Below are positions 13,854 to 24,299 of a stretch of DNA of 64,000 nt, piece after piece; the stretch's first letter is position 1, and the number at the start of each line of letters is the position of its first letter. This stretch comes from Dicaeum eximium. Its lineage: Eukaryota > Chordata > Aves > Passeriformes > Dicaeidae. The stretch spans positions 391,038-455,037 of the forward strand of contig VWZP01005682.1 in NCBI GenBank assembly GCA_013396995.1. Reading direction: 5' to 3'. The position numbers and the translations under genes are program-made. The notes under the pieces were generated by a model. The model had not been told where the DNA came from, did not search any database, and saw nothing but the letters and a program-made list of their open reading frames with translations.

Positions 13854-13880
13854 AGGGCAGGGGGGGTGTGTGTGGGGGGG
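13854..13880 (+). repeat. G-rich tract with quadruplex potential
   Basis: Runs of three, seven and seven G separated by CA and TGTGTGT fit the loose pattern of four GGG blocks with short loops on the plus strand. That is the non-coding-sense strand for FHOD3, so the pre-mRNA would carry the C-rich complement. Confidence 0.75.
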
Positions 13881-14514
13881 AACCCAACAAAAAGCACCCA
13901 ACCCTTTATTTTTCCTGAACTAACCACAACCGATTACTTCCGCTTTCTTCTGAAGTCAAGAGTAACTGCAGACAAAATCAGTAGTTACAGTGATGCCTTA
14001 ATGAGGGGCAGCAGTTCACAAAAGCAGTAAAATTAACTGCTCCAGAACATGATCCTTTGTATCCAAGAAAACTCAACTGAAATGCACTGAGGTAGCTGTG
14101 TAATGCCTGATGGGAATAGTTCCTATAGATTTAGCCAAAAGTGAATGTAATTGAGATTTGACCCTTTCAACGCAGTGGAGTACAGGTTCTGAGGAGGTGA
14201 CTTGATTGAGAGTACTAAAATCACGCTGAACTCTTACTTTTTGGCGTAATTTTGCTTGCTTTGACAAAGTTTTTCATGATAGGTTCTCACATGGAGCAAC
14301 CGTGTGAATGGCATGAAAGATATTACCACAGAAACCATGGAAGCACCAGAAAAAAATTTGGCTTTTTCTGGTGGTGTTTCCACTCCCCCTGCCAAACTAC
14401 TACATGAGCACATTTCCTTTTATAAGAGCAAAATGTCTCACAATATTTGAAATAATTATTTTAGGTTTCCACAGAGGGATTTAATTGTACTGTTCTAGAA
14501 TATTATTCTTCTTC

Positions 14515-14535
14515 TTAATAATAATAATAATACTA
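14515..14535. repeat. (ATA)n-type microsatellite
   Basis: A short trinucleotide run of AAT/ATA units follows a TTC-type run. It is directly visible. Confidence 0.85.
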
Positions 14536-17500
14536 AGAACAATACACTTTTGTCAGTGCTACGGAGCAAATTAAGAGTCTTGATAGACAGTCACCTGCTT
14601 TAACCAGGAAAATAAGATCTCAAAACCTGGAAAGAACTGGATTTCAGCCTTGCTGCCAGAGATCTCTTGGTACTGCCTCTGAGTAGTACAGCAGATCAGC
14701 CTAAATGCATAATGCCAAACTAAAAATGTCTACAAGCTGAAAGCCCTATTCCTCTCCTCCTCCCTAATTACTGAGTTTTTTTGAACCCATATATCAACAG
14801 CACAATTCATAGGAGAAACAGTGCTGCTCTAGCTCAGCATAACCAACTACAACTCATGCTCTGAAAGCATTTAATTGCAGCCCTGACTTTTCCTTTCCAT
14901 CTCCTAGACAGCTTCCCACAAGTGGGTACTGCTAGAGCCTTTAATTTCTGCCTGTTTGGGATGGCAGGATGAAGGCTAAAAGGCTGTGTAAGCTGTGGAG
15001 ATGAACAAAATTAACCAAATAAAATAGAGGCAATAGGCTGCTATAGACTCGCAAATAAATTTTACACATTTGCAGCTCAAAAGAAAGCTCCATGTTCTGG
15101 GCCCCCTGGAAAAATAAACATGTAAAACAACTGCTTTTAAAATCAGAGACATCTAGCAGCTGCAGCTTAACTATTTTATAATAGATCTTTCCCAGCCATG
15201 GGAGTGGGATGAGGATGTGCTTGCTGGCCTCTTCAGAATCTGTGCTCTGGCAGTATTCCTCAGCAGGCAGCTGGGTAATTCCTCCCCAGCACCTTGGACT
15301 GACTGCAGACAAAAATATAAAATTCCATGATAAGTAATGCCATCACTCTGATCAAACCAGGTGTGTTAGAAATACATGGAGTTAAAGAGAAAAACTCCAG
15401 ATTACAAATAACACCCCAAAACTGAGGATGCATTTTATTAGACATGCACAGAGATTAATTAGCTGTATGAAGCTACAAATACCCAAAACTAAAGGGTATC
15501 AGCTGCCTGAGGGAAGGACAGCACAACTCAGTTTATCTCAATAACCTGTGCTAGGTATTAGATAGAACAGGTGTTTTAAAGCACGTACTCCTGCTCAACA
15601 TTGTATTCTTCCAGGGCTATTTTGTTCCAGTCCTGTCCTCACACTGTTAATTCATATCCATCTGTGCCTGCTAGGTGGTGCTGTGGGATGCCTTTTCTAA
15701 GGCAGGAAAGGCCAGTTGCTTTTTTTTCCCTTCTCCTCACTGGTATTTTTTCCTTCTACACGAGAACAGCTGCAGTATTTTCTGCATCTTGGCTGTACAG
15801 GATGTGTCCTGTCAGGTCTCTTGTCAAGTACACGGTGGCCACCACTGAGGATGCTGCTTCTCCAGAGCAGTCAGAGAAAATGAGTCTATCAGCTTTCATC
15901 TGCATGTGTCCAGGCAGGAAAGCTGGAACCTCAGATGAAGGCAGGAGGTATTACTATCTAGTCTAAAATTTTCAATACTTTCATTTCCCTTTGGTTCTAA
16001 ACATACAGGACATTCAAACAAACTATTTTTATTGACAAAGAATGATTTAAAATTAATTCAGATATACAAATCAAAAGCATGGTTTCAAAGAAAAGGAAAA
16101 GACTAAAACTTCCTGGAAGTCCAACAAATGAAATGTCTCCCTTTTTCCCTCTCAGACTGCAACTTACGTCTGTGATGAAAGGCAATCTACTGAAAAAGCT
16201 TTGGAAGACAATACTGTGAAAAGGGTGGTAATGAGAAGGATGCTGGTTTAGGCTTCATTTTTTTCCTGTAACTAACCAGTAACTCAAGTGGCAGGATGCT
16301 ATCAGTGTTTTAACATCCACAGTACCATAAATGGTGCAGACTGGGATTGAACTATTCAGACCTATAGGAAAAGTAAGTCTGGTCCATCTGTTCCATATAA
16401 CTTCATGCTGGTTTAGCCAAAGATGATGAATAATCCTAACCCACCCTTCTGAGCAGGAGGGAAATAAAACAAAACAACCTCCAAGATGAGTAACTGTAGT
16501 ACTACATCGCATGATAACATCAGGAAAATCTTGTGCTCAGTTTTCAGATCCTGTCCCATGGCCCAATGCCTTGGGACACCCTCGGAGCCCTTGCTCTTCC
16601 TATACAAAAGCCACCCTAGTAAATGGCAACGTGCCTTTAACACAGCCTTCAATTTCTCTGTAGTGAATCAACATTTTTTGTCTGATGCTCTGCTATGAAT
16701 GATCCTCCACTGCCAGAAGCTGACCTTGGGCATTCACACCGCATCCCTTCACCCAAAGGGGATGACAAGGAAACAAGAAGGGAACATTTTGCAGACCAGT
16801 GACAAAACTATAACAGGATTCTAAGCAAGTTTGCCTTCTGTGGATTCAATCTCTCTGTTGCATCCAGAGCTATTACGGACATCCATCTGAGCAGTGCAGA
16901 TCTGGAAGCAAACCTACTTTCAGGTGGTCTATCATGTCCTTCCCCCTACAGCCATGCACGATCCTTACTGCAAAAGGCTCTACAGTTCCTGTGTGCTTTT
17001 AAGAGTGGCCCAAGAAACACCAAACACGAGAAGAGTGTGTATTTGTGGAAGCTAGACTGCAGGTGAGAAAGGGGGAAAAGAAAAAACTACCTGAACAGAA
17101 AGCACTGCAAAGCACACAGCGTGGCAGTGACACAGAGGAGCAAAAATTATGAAGGGGAATTCTATTTTCTCTACTTAATAAATAGAGTAAAATATTTTAC
17201 TAAACTTAATACACATCATACATATTATATATTTAATATAGTTTTAATATATTTTGTATCTTCAGGAAAACACAGTGAACTAAAACAAAGTCCCCAGGGA
17301 TTAACAGTTTTGAAACAACTCTGTACATTAATAGCTGTGGGAGTCTCTTGTCCCACTTTACTCTTTCTTTTCTACAAGAAAGCCTGTGTCACATGCAAAG
17401 CTTAATTAGGGAAGCAGAAGCATTCATACTGTAAGTTAGAGAAGTGTTACATTTCCCTCCAAAATCATAACAAAAAGATGCTTAGACAACCCCACTGACA

Positions 17501-17989
17501 TTTAAAGTGCAGTGGAGAAAAATAGCTTCTGAGAGGTTGCTTTAATTTAATTACTGAGCTAAAGAAGCAGTTACATGCTGCTGGAAATGAAAAAGCCAAA
17601 GCATGCATTTACTACAGTTGGGTGTCTTCTAATAAGAAGAGACAATTCAATAATAAAAGGGACCAATCTACAAAAAAAATTCCATGCTGGCTGAGGTATT
17701 AACAGTATTTTTTATATTGAACATCACATTCTTGTTTTTTGTTAATGTGGTCTTCAAAAAGGGAACATAGTGGAGAGATAGAGGGGGGCAAACCAGGAAG
17801 CATCTGAACTCCTTGTTCAATTGCTGTGATCAAAGAGGGTCAGAATATGGGAAGAGAGTACACAGCATGCCCAGATGAGGCTCATTTCAGTGTATCATGG
17901 GAGCCAGCTAGAAAACCTGCTGGTATGCTGGAAATTATTCTGAAAAGGCTTTATGTGGTATAAACTACTCTTAGAGGACTGTGGAGAGG

Positions 17990-18004
17990 AAAAAAAAAAA
18001 AAAA
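17990..18004. repeat. Poly-A run
   Basis: A homopolymer of about 14 A lies within a purine-rich stretch. No retroposon body is recognised on either side. Confidence 0.85.
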
Positions 18005-19708
18005 GGAAGAAAGAAAACCTATCAAAGAACCCTCCTTTTGATCTTGATCTTATGAAAAGTAATTGAGGTCCACACATCTTACCAGACTCCTTCTTCCTAA
18101 GGACAAGTCCTGTAACTGAGGAGACCAACACAAAATCTGTAAGGTAACCACGATGAGTCCTGGGTAATACCCTGGTGAGGGACCTGAGCTGGTTGCAACT
18201 GAGAGGTTCCCTGAGGTGCACTACATGCTGAATACAGAGCCATCATGTGTGTTTTGGTAGTTTCCATTTTTGATACAGCATGTTTTTTCTGTTATCCAAG
18301 TATATTCAGCTAGTAGCCGTTGCTGTAAAGAACAACTGATCTTAATAAAAGAATGACAAACATTTTTGAGTGATGCCAAAAGAACAGATATGGTAACAAT
18401 TAGATTCAACTTTTACCTACGTATCTGTCTTCACATATAATCTCTCCTTCTACTCCCTTATGTTCTTCCTCCAGGGCTCTAAAATCCAAATACCAATTTT
18501 CCAGATGAGGGACCAAGGCAAAAAGGCATTTGAAAACTGGTTCAAGAATGTGCCTGGAAGCTGGATTCAGCCTGGGTCTCTCAATGTAAAAACTCTCTCC
18601 CTATCTGGGCCATTCTTCCAGGCTAAGCTACAAGCAAAACACTGGTATATTAACTGCTGTGCTGGCTGAACTGTCTCGGATCTGGTTTACATGATGCTGC
18701 AAAAAATGTTGGATATCACCTTCTTTCCTGCAGGCAGAATTCCACTACTGCACTATACATATGGGAACGAGGACAGATACTGATTTAAGAAGAAAATTAG
18801 GATGCATTTAAGAGGAAAAATAAAGGCAATGAAGTATATATTAATTCAGTTTCTATTCACAAAGAGAATATTCAGGAAAATAACTGAGAGAGAAGATTAA
18901 GCAACACAATTCTGCAGAAAAAGATGGGTCCTATATGCCTCATAGCTGTGGCTGCAGAGTACACAGCAGATTCAAGTCATACTTTTACAGAAGTAAGAAA
19001 TCCTTGCACAGACAAATATCTGAAGAGACTTTGTGTGGAATTTCTGCTACTTTCATGAAAACTCTCCTTGCATTTCTTCAAAATCCTGTAGAAAGGATCC
19101 ACACTAATTGTGCGGTTCTCAAAAATCTTTAATAACAATTCAGCAATCATAAAAATGGAGGTGAGAGGAAGAACAAACTTGGTTACCAAGTTATGAAGCT
19201 TACTACAAACAGTTTGAGAAATTAAGTGATTAAGAAAAACATCCCACCCACATCCTATGAATTAATTGAACTCTGTTTGTCACAGAATAAATATCATAAT
19301 GTATTGGGATAAATATGTAAATCGAGCCCAAAGCTTTGTTAAAATAAGGATGGAATACCTGCATTCTTCAAATCTGATTGAATAAGTAAAAATTAACCAT
19401 AATGCCCTTTCTTTAACAGTCATAAAATCCCAGAATGTTAACACCTACTCAAGAATGCAAAAGGTTGGCCACCTCCTTATTTCTGTAGGAGTACAGGAGG
19501 CTTCTCAGCACCATCACTGCAACCCTCCACCCCCATATGTTTCTTTCTCCTGGCAGAACAACCAAAAGCTCTGCCTGAAATCCAAGACACTCAATTAAAT
19601 CTCAGGAGATCTGGATGCCAGGTTTGTTTCTTACACTGGTCTCACCACACAGTTCAGATGAGGTATTGGTACTTTGTGGAAACATATCCATTCACTATGG
19701 TGCATTTT

Positions 19709-19857
19709 CACAGAACCACAGAATCACAGCATAGTCTAAACTGGAAAGGACCCACCAGGATCATGAAGTCCATATCTTAAATGAATAGCCTGTTCAAGGA
19801 TGGAACTCACAACCTTGGTGCTATTACAATTGTGCTGTAACCAACTGAGCCAATCTC
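19709..19857 (-). mobile_element. tRNA-Ile-derived SINE with CR1-like tail (TguSINE1-like)
   Basis: Read on the minus strand, the 5' part begins around 19857 with TTGGCTCAGTTGGTTACAGC. It continues through AATAGCACCAAGGTTGTGAG to AGTTCCATCC, closely following the body of tRNA-Ile, which has GCTCAGTTGGTTAGAGC, an AAT-type anticodon region and CCAAGGTCGCGGGTTCGATCC. The A-box TGGCTCAGTTGG is intact at 19852-19841. The B-box at 19807-19798 is degraded (AGTTCCATCC). The 3' part is a CR1-type tail: GATCCTGGTGGGTCCTTTCC, then CTGTGATTCTGTGGTTCTGTG. This composite structure is that of TguSINE1-type elements, which are known from passerine birds and mobilised by CR1. It is transcription-sense with FHOD3. 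A functional tRNA gene is excluded because the acceptor stem is absent and the B-box is broken. Confidence 0.8.
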
Positions 19858-22800
19858 ATTTTCTTATTTTCTTATGTTTCATAGGGAATTTTCTTATGTT
19901 TCATAGTGATCTATCTCCTGTACCACACAAACCACTGACACGGTCCTGTCAGTACAGCATGAAAGAAGGCCTGAGCCCAGAGGATGTTTGCCAGCATTAC
20001 AGGATGTTTTGCAAATGCTTATTTTAACTATTAAATAGATTTAGAAAACTGTTATCACTTGACCTTCACTAAAGGTCTGAGCTAACAAATTTGAGTTTGG
20101 TGACATTTCAAGGACTGTGCACCAGAAGAGGTTTCCCTGCTCCTCCAGCTAAACTTTCTAATAGCCCACATGCCTTCTGCCAAGCACCACAGCCACTGTC
20201 AAAAAAGATACATCACTATAACAACTAAGAGCAGCAAGACCAGAAAACGGTCAACCCTGGAAACTGAAGCATTATGCACCAGAGTTCAGAAAACAGTGTT
20301 CCCAGAAAAGATGCAGATAACAGCTGCTTATTTTAATTTTAAAACACTCCTGAAAATGCAGCTGATTAAACTCATGAGTTAGGACTATTGATATTTCTAC
20401 CCTGAAAAATTATAACACAGCTGTCCCAGAAGGTTTGCCATAACAACCACAATGTGCTTTATACTGGCCAAGTTGATTTCTGCATTTAGATATGCATAAA
20501 ACTCTCATGTGTATACTATACCATAAGCCTGGATTATAACTAGCGTCTTTTTATCCTTAGAGCAACTCTCTTCATTCTGTTTCACCTGAAAAATTATTTT
20601 CTTTTGGTCAGGCAATTGATATTTTTTGTCAAAGACATTTCCCACTGGCAGCTTCAAGCATGCTGGAAAAAGTAGGCTCCATTTTCTTTCGTCTCAGTCC
20701 TCAATACAGACAAACTTTCCACTGCACCTCCTCCTTTCATAGCCATGCTGGACATAACGCTTCTTAAAAAACACGAGGAGCCAATAGCAGGTATAGATAC
20801 TAATCAATCTGTTATCAAATTAATGGAGATATTAATAGCTAGGGGGTGAAGCACAGCACTTGGCTCACAAATGTGAATGGTAATAGGCCCATGACACTGA
20901 ACTACTGCAGTGAGGTAGACCAAGGCCATCTTGTTAACACTGATATTAGGGCTGTTTTTCAGTTTTTACCCCACCTAATTCTAGTATAACTCTTGCTTTT
21001 TTTCCTCTCTTCTTGCCTTTCTTTCACAACAAGAAATTCGTACATCTGCATAGATGCATGGTATTTTCTGGGAATAGTTGGACATATTTCACTCATCTCT
21101 AATCCGACACTTTCTTAAAGAGTTTTGAACAGATGAGACTGAGTGAAAAGCTGCATCTGAGCATTTGCCACATTGTTGGCAGTTAATCATTACATTTTCT
21201 CATTCTCCACTTCAAACGAGTTGAAATCAGATCTCTGATGTCTTGTGAGGAAACTGTGTTTTCTAGTATCTCCTTAATCTACAAGAGTTCATTTTGAACA
21301 GAGAAAAATGTGTATTCATCCCTTCAAAATTCTCAGAAGTGAATGCAGCAGATGGAGCTACAGGAATAGTCAGTGCTGCAGGACTCAAGTACTTTTATGT
21401 TTGATGGAAGGACTTTGAAATCAACCTACAAATATGTTTGGTAAAGAGCAGCAGCACTCACAGCAGTCTGTCTGCTGAGTTGGAGAGACCAAAGCAAGTG
21501 CTTAACACAGTCTGTGCTGGCTAGTGTATCCTATTCCAAGTTTATTGCAACATCCTGATCCTTATCTTCAAAGAACTAATTAAATACAATTCAAAATAAA
21601 CTCAGTTCATGCAACAGTGCTGATCCAGTTTCTAAATGAGAAGAAAGCTCTCTGGTGGCCTGGGTGAGCACAGGCTCAAGACCTCGAGAGGTAGGAAACA
21701 GCAAAGTTCCTGTAAGGCCAGGATTTCATTTTTCCCTCTCATAGCCATTTTCATAACAGCAGTTCAATGCCCAAATGCACAGTAGATTAGCTCTGAGAGG
21801 CAGCTGCTAGGCTGAGATGGATGTTGAGGGTTTCAGTGAACCCAGAGCAGTTGTACCTGTTCACCAAGAACAGGTGAACCCAAGATCTCAAGCGCAGGCT
21901 GCCCATGAGTGAGACTGCAATAATTTTAGGCTTTCAGGGGACATCTCCGTTGAGCTCTGAACCCTTCCAGGAAGCAAAGGAGCCAGGAAGCCTGTTAGTC
22001 TGATACCCAGCTAACATTTCTACCTGGACTAGGCCTGAACACAACAAAACTTGTTGCCAGAGTATTGGCTGGAGGTAAGAGAGCAATGATGCAATCTAAA
22101 TAGCCTGTGCTTAAGTTGTATGCAGCATGACATTTGTCAGAAGCTGCAGGAAGGTTTGTTAACCAACAGGGCAGCAGATTGGAAAAAAAAATATGTAAAA
22201 CTGATCACAGCAGGTCCCCAAGTTGTGTGATTTTTCCTGGATTCTTAATTCTTTTAGCTAGCTAGAGTTCCGAGATCACTTTCCAAACATGTTGAGATTA
22301 AAGCATAATCCACAGCACACAAAAATCAGGCATACACACAGACCATCTATACATGCAATTATTTTTCAAAATACATGGCCAGAAAATTGAATGAGATCCA
22401 AATACTTAGTATTTCCAAAGGTCTCAACAAGAGGGTATACCATCCAGGTTGGCAGTGATTTCATTCAACATGCTCTAGGGTTTGGGACTACTAATACTAC
22501 TACTTTGATTTATTTATATCTGTTAAGCCCCTTAGAATTGTAACCTTCTCCATTATGACAAACAAATTTTTGATATTTATTTGGACACCCACTTTAAAAT
22601 CCAGTTGCATAAGATTGGGTGAGAAATTTCTTGAGGAAAAGATCAAGTTATGGTATTCTCAACTTTGCTTATGTCTTCAGTGTAGTACAAGCATAAATGA
22701 CTCGTGAAATGGAGATTAATTTGGTAAAACTTTTTGACTGAGTATTTAGCTCCACATGCCTTAAATTATTCATTTGTGTAAAAAAAAAAAAGAGTTTTTT

Positions 22801-22904
22801 GTGTATAAGAATATTATTTCTCTCAATATTCCCATGAAATTACTACCAACCATGTGCATGCTTTAACCCACCCCTGGCACCATGCAGAAAAAGCAGCACC
22901 TAAT
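19858..22904. other. Unique intronic sequence, nothing recognised
   Basis: No recognisable element is present. A small perfect inverted repeat (CCTGTTC, 5-base spacer, GAACAGG) occurs at 21856-21874. Confidence 0.55.
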
Positions 22905-23050
22905 GGACTTGATTGAAGACAGGTTGATGGGGCCCTGAGAAACCTGGTCTAGGGAAAAGTGTCCCTGTCAGTGGCAGGGGGAGTCTGGAACTAAATGATC
23001 TTTACAAACCCTCCCAATGCAAAGCAACTCTATGGTTCTGTGATTCTGTG
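22905..23050 (+). mobile_element. CR1 LINE, short 3' end fragment
   Basis: Matches to the CR1 3' end include GGTTGATGGGGCCCTGAG, AACCTGGTCTAGGGAAAAG, TGTCCCTGTCAGTGGCAGG and GGAACTAAATGATCTTTAC. It ends in the octamer-like tail TATGGTTCTGTGATTCTGTG. It is sense on the plus strand and strongly 5'-truncated. Confidence 0.9.
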
Positions 23051-23831
23051 ACTTATCTTTTGCAATCAACAAATTTACCCACTAAAACGGCACTGTTCTG
23101 TCGATACGTGTTGGGTTTTATTTTTCTTTTTGCTTTGAAATAGGTTTTTTTTGCTTCTTTCTGACAGAATTACATTTTTAAACATTCAGAAAGTAATTTC
23201 TTCAATACCAAAGCAAGAAAAAGGTTCACACAAGGCACAGGGAACAACTTTATAGTTAAAGTTTGTAGTTAATGTTGCAATCTAGGACTGAGACAGAAGC
23301 AAAGTAGGGGAAAAAAAATTAAAACAATATGTGAGATAGGAATCTTTAATCAACCTTGTTGTATCAGCCTGGGCCCAGCATTCCACCCTGTCTTCTGAGG
23401 TTACCCAGCACCACTTTGAAAATGGATTATTTTCCACTGAAAACAATGCCAAAAAGGGGCTTTAGCTCCCCTGAGGGAAATTAGAACAGCCTGGATCATC
23501 AAATGGGAAAAAATAATCATTATCAGGAGCAGTAAAAAACAGGGGGAAAGAAAAGGTGAAACTAGACTCAGATTTTGGACCACTTTATGCCTTAGAAGTG
23601 GCTTTGAAAACTAAGATGGATTGGCAAAAGCTTCTGGGTTTGTGATGCAAAGAAACATTTACTTCTCTAGATATAAACTCTTATGCTTTTTCCAAGATGT
23701 TTGGCCCAGAAACATACTTTTTGTAAACAGTCAATAGCTAGTCCTGGAGGACTTAAAGCACTGATACACTAAAAGTATTCTATACCTTCTCTGTCTAGGT
23801 CAGAGGAATTACCAAGAGATAAGAAAGTTTT

Positions 23832-23855
23832 TGTGTGTGTGTATATATATATATA
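23832..23855. repeat. Compound (GT)n(AT)n microsatellite
   Basis: GT dinucleotides run directly into AT dinucleotides. This is the complement-type arrangement of the AC/AT repeat at 5087. Confidence 0.9.
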
Positions 23856-24236
23856 ACCTCATACATGCCTACAGATGAGAAACACATTCTATAGACTTAA
23901 TAAGGCTTAACACATAGGTCCTTAATTGGTGTCTTTAATTGGTGTCCCTTCTTTTGGGTAAGAGATTTTCCAAGAGCTATCACCATTTACCTGCCAGTGA
24001 TCCACTGAAGAGCTCCAGTGCCAGCACAAACAAATGCCTCAAGTTTGTTTACAATCAGCCTAAATATATTTGCAATACAACACAAAAACTTAATTCCAGC
24101 TGCACGAGTAGTAACACAAAGGTGGCAGAAACACTGAGAAAATGGTGAAATATCATCTCTCAGACACAGTCAAGTTGAAACATGAGTGCTACAGCACATG
24201 GCCAGTTAAGGCATTATCCTTGACAGGCTGGTTTCC

Positions 24237-24299
24237 AAAAAAAAAAAAANNNNNNNNNNNNNNNNNNNNNNNNNNNNNNNNNNNNNNNNNNNNAAAAAA
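24237..24299. other. Assembly gap (44 N) inside a poly-A run
   Basis: Thirteen A (24237-24249) precede 44 N (24250-24293), followed by six A (24294-24299). The gap therefore sits within or beside a homopolymer, a common sequencing failure point. The true sequence and its length are unknown. A retroposon with a poly-A tail cannot be excluded, although none is recognised in the flanks. Confidence 0.98.

Larger units (their letters stand above)
12701..19708. other. Unique intronic sequence with a few simple repeats
   Basis: Contents include a G-rich tract at 13854-13880, an ATA-type trinucleotide run near 14515-14535 and a poly-A run near 17990-18004. Otherwise nothing is recognised. Open frames such as those near 14941-15312 and 15601-15966 (about 120 codons) show no known domain. 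Confidence 0.6.

Noticed and set aside
19420..19445. AGTCATAAAATCCCAGAATG resembling a CR1 tail
   Set aside because: No further CR1 sequence follows, so it is too short to call.
19798..19857. A functional tRNA-Ile gene
   Set aside because: The acceptor stem is missing, the B-box is broken, and a CR1 tail follows, so it is a SINE.
21856..21874. CCTGTTC/GAACAGG inverted repeat as a steroid-receptor response element
   Set aside because: The half-sites are everted with a 5-base spacer, not the inverted 3-base spacing of the classical element.
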